Assembly: GCA_963682025.1 (NCBI GenBank) | Contig: OY821517.1 | Span: 296,055,344-296,119,343 of the forward strand | Length of the DNA: 64,000 bases | Reading direction: 5' to 3' | DNA from: Cordilura impudica | Taxonomy: Eukaryota > Arthropoda > Insecta > Diptera > Scathophagidae | Shown: positions 53,060 through 63,011 of the stretch, piece by piece | Layout of the letters: each line of letters opens with the position of its first letter | Numbering within the stretch: the first letter of the stretch is position 1 | Notes under the pieces: model-generated | The model's database searches: none | What the model saw: only the letters and a program-made list of their open reading frames with translations | Told to the model about the DNA's origin: nothing | Position numbers and translations under genes: made by a program

Positions 53060-56035
53060 CTATAAGGAGCATAGGGCCTCAACAAACTTCCTCCATTCAG
53101 ATCTATCAATCGCTATGTTTTTTACTTCGCTCCAGCTTTTACGCATTTTTCTTATCTCGGAGTCGATTTGTCTTCGCCACGTGTGAGCTGGTCGCCCTGT
53201 TCTACAACTTCCCTGAGGGTTCCATTCAATAGCATTTCGGGCAATATCGGACGGTTGTTTGCGGAGTGTATGTCCGATCCAATTCCACTTTCTTCTCTGT
53301 ATTTCTACGCGCACCTGTCTTTGCATTGTTTCGCGCCACAGGTTGATGTTCGAAATAGTTCGTGGCCAGAAGATTTGCAGAATTCTTCGAAGACATTTGT
53401 TAACGAAAACTTGCAAGGATTTAATGTCTCGGGAGGCAGCGTTCCAAGTTTCGCATCCATATAACAACGTTGATTTTACGTTGGAGTTGAATATATTAAT
53501 TTTAATACGACGTGATATTGTGGACGATTTCCACACTTTATTGAGCAGACCAAAGGATTGTGTGCCCTTTTTTATTCGACTAGCAATATCTTCGCTAGAT
53601 CCTCCAGTTCGATTGATAATGGCTCCAAGATAGCAGAATGTATCGACTTCTTCTAAAGTTTCATTATTTACCAGGAAGGAATTTACGTTTTCGGCGTTAA
53701 TACGCATGACTTTTGTCTTTTTTATATTTATCTTGAGCCCCGCCTTCTCTGATATGTCTATAAGTCGTTTCAATTTTGTGGACATATCAGTGTGGCTGTG
53801 AGAAAGGAGGCATATGTCATCTGCGTATTCGAGGTCCTCTAATCGCTCGTTTAAACCCCATACGATTCCTCGGTTGCCCACCATTGCGTGCTGCATCGCA
53901 GTATCTAGCACGATATTAAAGAGCAGTGGTGACATTACACACCCTTGACGAACGCCTGTACCAACCTCAATCTTACGGCTAAGCATGCCATCGTGTAGAA
54001 TTCGGCAACTTGCTCCTGTGTATAGGCATTTTATAAGTTGGATAAGTTTACGTGGGACGCCTTTACACTCAAGAGCATTCCAAATCACATCATGTGCCAG
54101 GGTGTCAAATGCCTTTTCAAAATCGATAAATATAAGGTAAAGAGGAGATCGCCATTCAACTGATTGCTCTACTATTACTCTTAGTGAGTTAGTGTAATCA
54201 ACGCATGACTTTTTGGGGCAAAAACCAGCCTGTTGTCTTCTTAAATCTGGCATTAGAGAGTCCGATAACCTCTTAGTTATAACGTGGGCTAAAACTTTAT
54301 TGATCATACTTAATAGTGTGATGCCCCGCCAGTTGTTGCGATTTGTTAAGTCGCCCTTCTTGGGGATCTTCACTATAATACCTTCTTTTAGCTCGTCTGG
54401 AATTATCTCTGATAACCAGATTTCCTCAATAATGGGAAAAATAAGTTCTGCGCTCGTTCTGGAGTTTAACTTAAGGAGCTCTGGAGATATGTTGTCGTTG
54501 CCCGGACTTTTGTTGTTTTTAAGCGCTTTTACGGCTTGTACAATCTCAGATATTACTGGAGGGGTAATACTGATATTTGATCGTGTGTTGTGATTGATGC
54601 AGCTACATATAGGTGCAGTTTCTTGTGGGCGTGGGGCGAACATTTGAGAGAAGTGTGTAGCCCAAAGTTCAAGCTGTTCATCTTTGGACGTGATTAGTGT
54701 GCCAGAGTTGTCTTTCACTGGTTTACCTGTGACTGAGTAGTTGTTACTTGATAACTTCTTGATGAGTCGGTACAAGTCACTGGTGCGGTTCGTCTCTGCC
54801 GCTGATTCAGCCTCTTCGGCTATGGCATTCGTCCATGCGCGTTTGTCTTTGCGGGCACTGCGTTTTACTTTACGATCTAGACTTGCATGTTGGTTTTGAA
54901 AAGTCAACTTTTCACTTCGCGTTTTTGCAGAGTTAAGTGCATCTTTAAGTTTCTTTCTTTCATTAATTATTGTCCATGTCTCTTCAGATAGCCATTCTTT
55001 ACGTTTATTTTCTTTGAGACCTATATGTTCTGTGGCAGCATTCACTAGTATATTTTTTGTAACTTTCCAATCCCTTCGTTGATCTTGAGGTGTTGACGTC
55101 AACGATTCATTTATGGCATTAGAAAAGTTCGATGCGACGGATGGGATTTTCAGTCTACTAACATCGAATCTCTTAGATATACGTGGGTCGTTCTTTTTTA
55201 TAGCCGCTATCTTTATGCGCACACTTGCGATGAGTAGATGATGGTCACTGGCTACATCAGCACCTCTTTTATTTCGCACATCCAACAAAGAACCACGCCA
55301 TTTTCTAGATATAGCTATATGGTCTATTTGGTTCTCTGTAACATGGTCGGGTGATACCCATGTTATTTTGTGTATTGGTTTGTGTGGGAACAGTGTGCCC
55401 CCTATTACCAGATTATTTTCTGCGCACATATTCATAAATAATTCCCCGTTTTCGGATCTTTGGCCCAAGCAGTGTACACCCATGATACTTTCCAGGCCGG
55501 TGTTATCTGAGCCTATTTGAGCATTGAAGTCGCCCATTACTACCAGTATATCACCACGATTTGAAGATGTGATTGCTCGATCAAGAAGGCTATAGAATTC
55601 TTCTTTCACGTCAAAATCGGAGACTTCTGTAGGCGCATAACATTGGATGCATGTAAGGTTTCTGGCGCGTGTGCGTAATCTAATGGCGATTATGCGGTCA
55701 GAGTATGGTTTCCAGCTAATAAGAGCTTTATGTGCTTCCCTGGAGAGAAGAAAACCAACACCAGATGATCTTTTTTCGTTGGCGGGTTTACCAGAATACA
55801 AAAGGTGAAGTCCGTTTGTTGTTGTAGTTTCTCCTGAATCAGGCCATCTCATTTCACTTATGCCCAAAAATAATAAGTTGTAATTCATAAATTCTTTGCT
55901 CAATTGAGCCAGGCGTGATGCCTCCATTAGCGTTCTAACATTCCGTGTTCCAAATCTTGTCCGGGTTTTCATGCTAAAGGTTGTCATCGGTAGATCATAT
56001 CGTTTTATTTCATTTGTTGTGGTTTCGTTAATCAA
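53060..56035 (-). CDS. Endonuclease-reverse transcriptase of an RTE-type retroposon
   Basis: 991 residues, no stop or frameshift. N-terminal APE-type endonuclease (about 28-262): GTRNVRTL, ISEMRW (E61), VVMGDFNAQIG (D159, N161), NQIDHIAISR and SDHHLL (H255). Linker rich in Lys/Arg. RT domain (about 485-760): SPGNDNISPELL, KIPKKGDLTNRNNWRGITLL, FIDFEKAFD (D628), GVRQGCVMSPLLFN and YADD (727-730) with the two catalytic Asp. C-terminal region with TLLYGCETW, CLRRILQIFWPRTISN, KWNWIGHTLRK and WRKFVEALCSL. The order and the C terminus are those of the RTE-clade proteins annotated as endonuclease-reverse transcriptase. It nicks target DNA and copies its own RNA there. All catalytic motifs are present, so the copy may be competent. 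No other ORF is expected for this clade. Confidence 0.92.
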   Translation of the reverse strand: MINETTTNEIKRYDLPMTTFSMKTRTRFGTRNVRTLMEASRLAQLSKEFMNYNLLFLGISEMRWPDSGETTTTNGLHLLYSGKPANEKRSSGVGFLLSREAHKALISWKPYSDRIIAIRLRTRARNLTCIQCYAPTEVSDFDVKEEFYSLLDRAITSSNRGDILVVMGDFNAQIGSDNTGLESIMGVHCLGQRSENGELFMNMCAENNLVIGGTLFPHKPIHKITWVSPDHVTENQIDHIAISRKWRGSLLDVRNKRGADVASDHHLLIASVRIKIAAIKKNDPRISKRFDVSRLKIPSVASNFSNAINESLTSTPQDQRRDWKVTKNILVNAATEHIGLKENKRKEWLSEETWTIINERKKLKDALNSAKTRSEKLTFQNQHASLDRKVKRSARKDKRAWTNAIAEEAESAAETNRTSDLYRLIKKLSSNNYSVTGKPVKDNSGTLITSKDEQLELWATHFSQMFAPRPQETAPICSCINHNTRSNISITPPVISEIVQAVKALKNNKSPGNDNISPELLKLNSRTSAELIFPIIEEIWLSEIIPDELKEGIIVKIPKKGDLTNRNNWRGITLLSMINKVLAHVITKRLSDSLMPDLRRQQAGFCPKKSCVDYTNSLRVIVEQSVEWRSPLYLIFIDFEKAFDTLAHDVIWNALECKGVPRKLIQLIKCLYTGASCRILHDGMLSRKIEVGTGVRQGCVMSPLLFNIVLDTAMQHAMVGNRGIVWGLNERLEDLEYADDICLLSHSHTDMSTKLKRLIDISEKAGLKINIKKTKVMRINAENVNSFLVNNETLEEVDTFCYLGAIINRTGGSSEDIASRIKKGTQSFGLLNKVWKSSTISRRIKINIFNSNVKSTLLYGCETWNAASRDIKSLQVFVNKCLRRILQIFWPRTISNINLWRETMQRQVRVEIQRRKWNWIGHTLRKQPSDIARNAIEWNPQGSCRTGRPAHTWRRQIDSEIRKMRKSWSEVKNIAIDRSEWRKFVEALCSL

Positions 56036-56532
56036 TTAGTTTTAGGATGAAGTAGCTGATTACACATATACTTAGTTTTTGGAATGCTGATCGACGATTT
56101 TGGGTATTTTTGACACGCTCCCAACCCCAACTCATTGATTATTTTATTTGTAAAACACGTCTATACGTAGGGAAAATCACGTCTGCTTTGTTTTTTTTTT
56201 ATTTATATAAATTTTAAATATTTGAAATTTAAATTTTAGTACAACTTTCAATTTTATGTATGAAATTTATACAAAGTCCATGGGGACCTTACCGCTCAAC
56301 GGCGTACTAGAAGTCCTTTAAGTAAAAAGTAAAATACTTTTAAAACTACAAATCAATCGGAAAGGGTATTAAAGCTTTCTTAACACTCCATTTATAGAAG
56401 TCATAAAATTTAAGGTCAATCCTACCAGTACTTTTAAAGTGGCGCTTGATTTAAAATGTAAAAAGTCCACACGGACCTTACCGCATGTCGGAGTGTTAAA
56501 AAGTTGTAAATTAAGGTAAATTCTATACATCG
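56036..56532. other. Unassigned stretch between RTE and Transib copy 3
   Basis: Perhaps partly RTE 5' UTR. A diverged direct repeat occurs at 56274 (AAGTCCATGGGGACCTTACCGC, written with spaces removed from context) and 56464 (AGTCCACACGGACCTTACCG). No gene. Confidence 0.35.
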
Positions 56533-58542
56533 TGCAGTGGCGCCTGTATAATAGGTGAGGTTGCAAAAATTTCATGTGCCCCTAAAAAATATTGAATAAA
56601 CCTACTTTACCGAAAATTATCGAACGATTTAAAATATGCTACTCTTATTACAATCAGATTTTTGGTTCAGAAGATATAGCCCTTCAAAGATGACTGATTT
56701 TCAGTGTTAAAAAAACAGAGCGTTTTTAGGAAATTTGCTGCGATTTCAGATGTAGTATCTCGAAAACTAGTGAACGGATCGTCATTCTTTTTGATTTTGT
56801 TGATATACCCATTTATTAAGAGAAGTATAATAAAAAATTTTACTGTTTGCTTACTGGTTGTCCAGGTAAATCTATATTTACCAACTATCAATTTTTTAAT
56901 ATTTCTCAATTTTGATGGGGAAAAAAACTATAAATTTCTATATTTGCCATATTTTCAAAATAAATTCTTTGATTATTCCTTTACCTAATGCAAGAATTTC
57001 CAGCTGCCCGTCCTTGTCCCATTTTTTGCTAGAGGTAAAATTTTTTAAAAAAGACATGGTTCCAGATATGTGTTGCATGCATTATTGAGCAATTTATGAC
57101 ATATAACCGTGAAAACCCATTCTATTGTTATTGTTTCGTTCGTTATTGTTAAGATAGATGATTTTGGTTTTTCATTCTGTAATGCTTACCTGATTGTTAT
57201 GGAATGAATATGAATATGGAATCTCACCATTGCACGCAAGAATAAGGTGTATACGTTTCCACAAGAGGGGGAACACTTTGATGAAAATACATCAAAAAAA
57301 GATAAGGAAATGATCAGAAAGAATAGAATATAGGATGCGTTTATGCGTTTTTCAAATAAGTTGTAATAAAAGTAGACTTCCCCAAGTACGGATAAGGAAA
57401 CTGAAGCGATGAAACTCTTTGAGAAGATTTTTTGAAAATGATGAGGCTGTAACGGGTATCACTGGAATAAACAATCAAATCTTTAAGAGGTTGGGACGAT
57501 CTTGAGTATTTTAAACTGCAGGGAAAAAAATTGATTCTGAAAAATATGGAGAACATGCTTCGAAAACTGCATCAGTTTTAGCAGAATTATATCCACAGAA
57601 AAAGTTCATAAAATATAGTCGCATAGCAAAGGTATAATATCATATCAGAATATCAGACTTTGCCAATTGGAGAGCTTTCTGAAGAAGTACTGGAGTCCCT
57701 AAACAAATGTTATAAAAAAAAATAGATTGATGAACACTTTCATATCATCAAGGGTGAGACAAAATGAGGACCTCTTCAACATGTTAGCAGCATCGTCCGA
57801 TCCACTTATTATATCACGCGGCATTTAAAGTCACGATTACCACTATGGAACAAATTCAGGTTAGCAAAAGTTAGGTCGATTCTGAGAGTGAGGGGTGAAA
57901 ATAGAGGCTAAATTAGAAGACCCGTATCGCGGCGTTTGTTTATGTTAGTTCGAATTTTTTTTGAAACGACCTTCGAACTTTGCAGTCAAATGCCGATTTT
58001 CAGCATATTGTTTATATGGTTTTTTGGCTATAACTCGTCGACTAATTGATATTTTTTCAATCTTTAAAAGCAAATTATTGCTAGAGACCTGTTCAACAAT
58101 TAAAATTTTTAAAAAAATTGATTTAGAAAATTTTTGTGGTGCTTATGAAGCAAAATGTTGGAAAAATTATTTTCTTTTCATGCTTTTTGAAAATATTTTC
58201 CACAAAACTAAGTCTTTTTTGCTTTCTGATTGAACTCGCATTGCCACATTTTTCATCGCTTGCTATGAAACGTCCACAAACATTACAAAAATGGTGTAAA
58301 CGTTTTAAAAATCAAAAATTTAAAAAAACTATTTTATTTTACTTCCTATAAAATGTATTTCTCCACAATTTTCAAGTTTCTTAACCCATAAGTAGGCATC
58401 TTAAAGGCGTGGAGCCCTTTTCAGAAACTCATTTCATAGGCTGATCAATTATCTATCATATGCCCTTTAATTTTTTTGATTATCTTATTTAATTTAAAAA
58501 TTATGATATTTGCAACGAAAAAGCTCAAATGGCGCCACTGTG
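56533..58542 (+). mobile_element. Transib transposon, copy 3, internally deleted and decayed
   Basis: 2,010 bp, opposite orientation to copies 1 and 2. Ends TGCAGTGGCGCC (two substitutions in the heptamer) and GGCGCCACTGTG, flanked by CATCG and TATCG. The upstream non-coding part matches the other copies, but the first ~1.3 kb of coding sequence is gone. From 57215 (AATATGGAATCTCACCATTG) to 57830 only frameshifted scraps remain, such as GNTNDGN-region and LSEE-region equivalents. Spacers are 23 (left) and 22 bp (right), as in the other copies. Confidence 0.85.
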
Positions 58543-58649
58543 TATCGGCAGAATGAAATTTTTATACAAATGTAATGAATTTAGCAAAGATTGAAGAACT
58601 AGAGTAGGGACGTCGTTTCAAAGAGTATTCACTTTAGAAATGGATTCTT

Positions 58650-58740
58650 CTTATTCAGGGAGACATTTATCTTGCATTTTACATATCCCCACACTTTTTC
58701 AAGAACGTACAAGTTCGGACTGTGAGGTGACCCATGCAAC
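58650..58740 (-). pseudogene. Tc1-like transposase scrap
   Basis: On the - strand, HGSPHSPNLYVLEKVWGYVK corresponds to the 'WP..SPDLN.IE..W..LK' third-aspartate motif of Tc1-type transposases, with Asn in place of Asp. A possible helix-turn-helix scrap (ITQAIARNLS) lies at 58875. Nothing else of the element is recognisable; 58741-59380 is otherwise unassigned. Confidence 0.45.
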
Positions 58741-59380
58741 ATATTGAGTGCAATATTTCGTACGAAGTTATTGATTACTTCTCCTATCAATTTATCATCT
58801 GAGGGGAATGCGTGATTATTTAAAAAAATCCAAATAATGATTCTGGTTCATGAAACCAGTGATCGGCGCTAAATCACTCAAGCCATTGCGAGAAATTTAT
58901 CCCTGGAATACAACAGGGATAAATTGTGTTTTGTAATGATAAATTCTTTAGAAAACAAATGTTTACTATATCATTGCTTTAGTGTTCTCTCATAAGAGAC
59001 TAAATGCAATAAGCATTTGCTATTTGCATTTTATCTTGTCTTGCTGCATTTCGTCTCTTATGCTAGAATGCGAAAGTATTGAATTTTTTACGGACTGTTT
59101 TAATCTTTCAATCTTTGATGAGAAGATTAAATTTGTGCTCGTTTGTCAGCGAGTTTTTTCGCATTGTGATCTTATTCTAAATATTTCGTGCTTCAAATCC
59201 TGCAAAAATATTTATTTTTAAAATCTATAAAAAAACTGTCTTACGAAATTTTATAAATGAAATAATAAATTTGATGAAATAATTAAATAGTCGAGCTATC
59301 TACCTCTACGTATTACCTTATTAACTATATACCTACTAATTATTTAATTAGCATTGGAAGATTCGAATAAATATAACATT

Positions 59381-60480
59381 TATAATATTAATAGGCTAGG
59401 CGATTTATTTTGACCGATGTTTTGTTCTACCGTTTTATCCCGATTTCGACCAAACGTCTATTATTTGAAAGGTATTTCTTTTTAGCCGTTTTGCATATTT
59501 ACATATTTTTGAATTTCTTATTTTATTTTGAATAAATTGCATTTGAAGTTGCTACTAACACATACATAAAACAAGTAAGAAAATTATAGTCGGTCTAGAC
59601 CGACTATACGATACCCTATACCATGCGTTTAGAAACCCTATCTCTTAGGCCCAACTAACTGGACATAGAAAATAAGCAAAAACCAAATTTGAGTGGGATT
59701 TTTAATTTTTTGGCTGCAGATATAAAAAAGTTCATATCGGGTGCTATATCTGTATGGGGACTAGGCCCAAAAATGGACCGATCCTGACCATGTTTGGTAA
59801 AGTCTCTTGTATTTTGCAAAAATATATACAAACAAAATTTGAGAAGAATCAGTGCAATATTTTTGTTTTTTGATAGATTTAAGTGAAGATCGGGAAGCAG
59901 CTCTATATGGGGCCTATGACTAAGAGTTGTCGAATAGGGATCATTTTTGGACTACTGATTAACGGATGTAATATATATATGCAAACCCAATTTGACTACG
60001 ATTTGTATGATAGTTTGGATCTTATGGCAATATATGTTGATTTCATAGGGGTCATTTGTATGGGGGCTAGGTCTGAACATGGACCGATTCTCACCAATTT
60101 CAATAGCGTTCATTCCATGGCCGATGAAAGATTAAATACGAGGTTTTATCAAAATATATTCATATTTGCGACCTGCAGTTTTATTACAAACTTTACATGG
60201 ACACACAGACGGACGGACATCGTTAAATCGAATCAGATAGTGATTCGTTGTTACAAACAGCAGCACAAAGTCATTATACCCAAACCACATAGTGGTATAG
60301 GCTATAATTATACATATGCTCTGTGTGTTTTATTAAATTTGTTAATGTGTTTGTTTATGAATTTGTTATTTTCATTCACAATAATAATAAACCATAAAAG
60401 GTTTGGTTTGTGAATTGGCTAAGTTGAAAAATAAAGCTGCCTAGAAATTGTAATCGAACTTCGAGCGCTGGAATCTGCTA
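59381..60480 (-). mobile_element. Family B interspersed repeat split by a mini-me copy
   Basis: Right to left: CTGCTAGTC side TCGAGCGCTGGAATCTGCT (60461-60480), then CATATGCTCTGTGTG at 60312, and after the insertion TTGCTACTAACACATACATA (59549) to TAATATTAATAGGCTAGGCG (59383). The other B copies show the empty site, so the insertion point is known to the base. Confidence 0.8.
59572..60305 (+). mobile_element. mini-me/DINE-like element nested in family B
   Basis: 734 bp. Perfect 24-nt palindrome (centre CTAG) near the start. Short (GGAC)n at 60208-60216, followed by a small deletion that removes the TCTGATTCGATCGG block. 3' hairpin ACCACATAGTGGT. Its two flanks join to the uninterrupted family B sequence without duplication or loss. 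The 176-codon open frame at 59883-60413 crosses the element border and is fortuitous. Confidence 0.8.
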
Positions 60481-60733
60481 GTCTTAATTATTGTTAAATT
60501 AAAAGAAGTAAGTGTATAAAATTCGAATCTTTGATTCGAGAGAACAAAAAGGCTACATTTCAGATTGTAATGGCTAAATTTTTTACAATGATATTTAAAA
60601 TTAATAAGATAATAAAAATTGTAGGTATTTCTTTAATTGAGGACAATCGTTGAATGTAATGAACCTAAATGTAAATACATACGATTACATTGTTGCTTGT
60701 ACGAGTATGTTTATCAGTGATGCGTACACATTT

Positions 60734-61513
60734 TTATACCCTGTGCCACTATATGGTTTGGGTATAATAACTTTGTGGTGCTGTTTGCAACTACCAAAAA
60801 TATTTGACATAAACCCATCTGTTATTATACCGATCGACTTAGAATCACTTTCTGAGTCGATTTAGCGATGTCCGTCCGTCCGTCTGTGTGTCCATGTAAT
60901 CAAACTACAGGTCGCAACTATGAATATATTTTGATGAAATTTGGCAAATAAGCTTCTGTCGGCCATGGGATGAACGCTTTTGAAATTGGTGAAATTCGGT
61001 CTATGTTGAGACCTTGTCCCCATACAAATGATCCCTATGAAATCGACATAAAGTGCCATAAGTTCCAAATTATCATATAGATGTCACTCAAATTGGGTTT
61101 GTATGTGTTTACTATATCCACTAATCAGTAGTCCAAAAATAACCCCTATAGGACAATCCATAGTCATAGGCCACATATAGAGCTGCTTCCCGATCTTCCC
61201 TTAAATATATAAAAAAAAAAAAATATTGCACAGATTTTTCTCAAATTTGGTTTGTAAATATTTTTTCAAAATATAAGTGACTTTACCATATATGATCAGG
61301 ATCGGTCCATTTTTCGATCTAGTCCCCATACAAATATAGCACCCGATATGAACTTTTTCATATCTGCAGCCAAAAAAATTAATAACAATGCCACTCAAAG
61401 TTGGTTTATGCTTATTTTCTATATATAATTAGTTGAACGGAAGAGATAGGGTCGCTAAACCACGGTATAGGGTATCGTATGGTCGGGCTAGACCGACTAT
61501 AGTTTCTTACTTG
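60734..61513 (-). mobile_element. mini-me/DINE-like element, near-complete copy
   Basis: 780 bp, reverse-oriented. Starts TTATACCCTGTGCCACTATA, (GTCC)n at 60869-60884, ends with the palindrome remnant GTCGGGCTAGACCGAC and CTTACTTG. It abuts the foldback element. Confidence 0.75.
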
Positions 61514-61784
61514 TTGTTTGTTGGTTGTTGCTTTTATTTTTTATTTTTTGTACATGTAAACATGCACACCTCAAGGTTCAGAAAATACACACATGAAACA
61601 CACAATGTTCTGTTCAAAAGCAGCCAACACATATCTTTATTTTCATATCAATTATGTGCGTTTCTAAATTTTCTACGGTGCCACACACAATCATGACTGT
61701 GTTCGTTTTAATATTTCGTTATTTACACGAACATGTTTCTATCACGTACTTTTTGTTTCGATCACACATAAACCACACAGATTT

Positions 61785-62135
61785 GAGTGTTGCTTTATTT
61801 GAAGTTCGTGTTCTGGTACGTGTACTGAAAAGAAAACAGAACATGTACAATAAACAGGTTCGAGTTCAGTTATATTTTAAGTGGTGTTGTGGCTCGTGTA
61901 CTAAGAAAAAACAGCACATGTACAATAAACAGGTTCGAGTTCAGTTATATTTGAAGTCGTGTTCTGGCTTGTGTACTAAGAAAAAATAGAACATGTACAG
62001 GTTCGAGTTCAGTTATATTTTAATTCATGTTCTGGCTCGTGTACTAATAAAAAATAGAACATGTACAATAAACAGGTTCGAGTTCAGTTATATTTTAAAT
62101 TCGTGTTCTGGTTCTTGTACTGCGAAAAATTGAAA
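61785..62135 (+). repeat. ~78-bp tandem repeats in the left foldback arm
   Basis: Five units, each with GGTTCGAGTTCAGTTATATT, then GTGTTCTGGCTCGTGTAC, then AAACAGAACATGTACAATAA. The third-to-fourth junction lacks the AATAAACA part. The same series runs in reverse at 63255-63610 in the right arm, including the shortened unit, which shows the arms share one history. Confidence 0.85.
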
Positions 62136-62374
62136 CATCAATTCGCGATCTGATACACCCCGATAAAAACGACAACAATTGTTTCAACCAAATTTATTAA
62201 AATTTTATTGACCCTTTTTTATGACTTACGTTGCAAATTGTTTAGAATTGTCAAATATTTTAAAATTTTATTGGCCATTTTTTTGTGATTTACGTTGAAA
62301 TTATTTACAATTGTTTTTATTGACTGGTTTTTATTTTAATAAAATATGTTAATAAATTACTTAAGACACAAAAA

Positions 62375-63011
62375 CTATTTAGCATCATAAAAGTTACACT
62401 TGTTGGTTGTTAGGTTTTTTTTGCATTACCCACCCCTATTTTCGCAACCAATTAGTGTCATAGACGAAAAACCCAATTTTGCGGCATAAAAGACACACTT
62501 GTTGGTTGTTAGGATCTTTTGCAAACATTTTTTTTTTTTTGGTAACAAATAACTTTAGACAAAAAAAATTTTGCATCAGATAAAACACAATAACCCACCC
62601 TTAATTTGCGAACCAATTAGTGTCAATGCACAATCCTTTTCTCAATGATTTTTTGGGATTTTTTGCAGAAAAACACAATGAGTGTCAATAAAAAAAACCC
62701 AAAAAAATATTTTCATATATTATTGTCCCTTTTTTATGACTTACGTTACAATTGCACGCAATTGATTTTGCAATAAATAGCGAGTGCGTGCGTCATTTAT
62801 TCATTAAAAGTGGTTCAGTTTTCATTAGATCGTGATCTATAAGTGTACTGTGTTATTGTGTAAATTGCAAATATTTTGTGAAAATTAAAAAAATTGGAAA
62901 GCAATAACAGAAATAAGTTTTGCTATAAAAAATACGCAACTTTTAATAGCGAAACGAAAAAATTTACACGTCTGATTGAAACCTGCAAGAAAGATTTAAG
63001 TGCAGTGTGCA
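62375..63011. other. Centre of the foldback element
   Basis: No ORF. It contains a ~100-bp direct repeat (ACACTTGTTGGTTGTTAGG at 62397 and 62497) and a second pair (CAACCAATTAGTGTCA at 62446 and GAACCAATTAGTGTCA at 62612). A stretch at 62773-62860 with AATAAATAGCGAGTGCGTGC and GGTTCAGTTTTCATTAGATC resembles an insect initiator region (TCAGTT), but no downstream gene is present. Confidence 0.6.

Larger units (their letters stand above)
52978..56035 (-). mobile_element. RTE-type non-LTR retroposon with intact ORF
   Basis: Single long ORF, a 3' UTR of ~10 bp (GATCGAAGGGAA) and a dinucleotide tail: the compact plan of RTE elements. The 5' border is unclear; 56036-56180 may be 5' UTR. The intact 991-codon frame contrasts with every other element here and implies a recent insertion. 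Confidence 0.85.

Noticed and set aside
54213..54593. 126-codon + strand frame and others within 53168-54593
   Set aside because: Antisense of the RT-coding ORF, which has all the expected motifs.
59883..60413. 176-codon + strand frame
   Set aside because: Lies in a non-coding mini-me-like copy and runs across its border into family B. Corresponding frames in other copies are broken and differ.
61785..62135. Regularly spaced ~78-bp repeats considered as a CRISPR-like array
   Set aside because: Units are contiguous without unique spacers, lie in a foldback arm of an insect genome, and are mirrored in the other arm.
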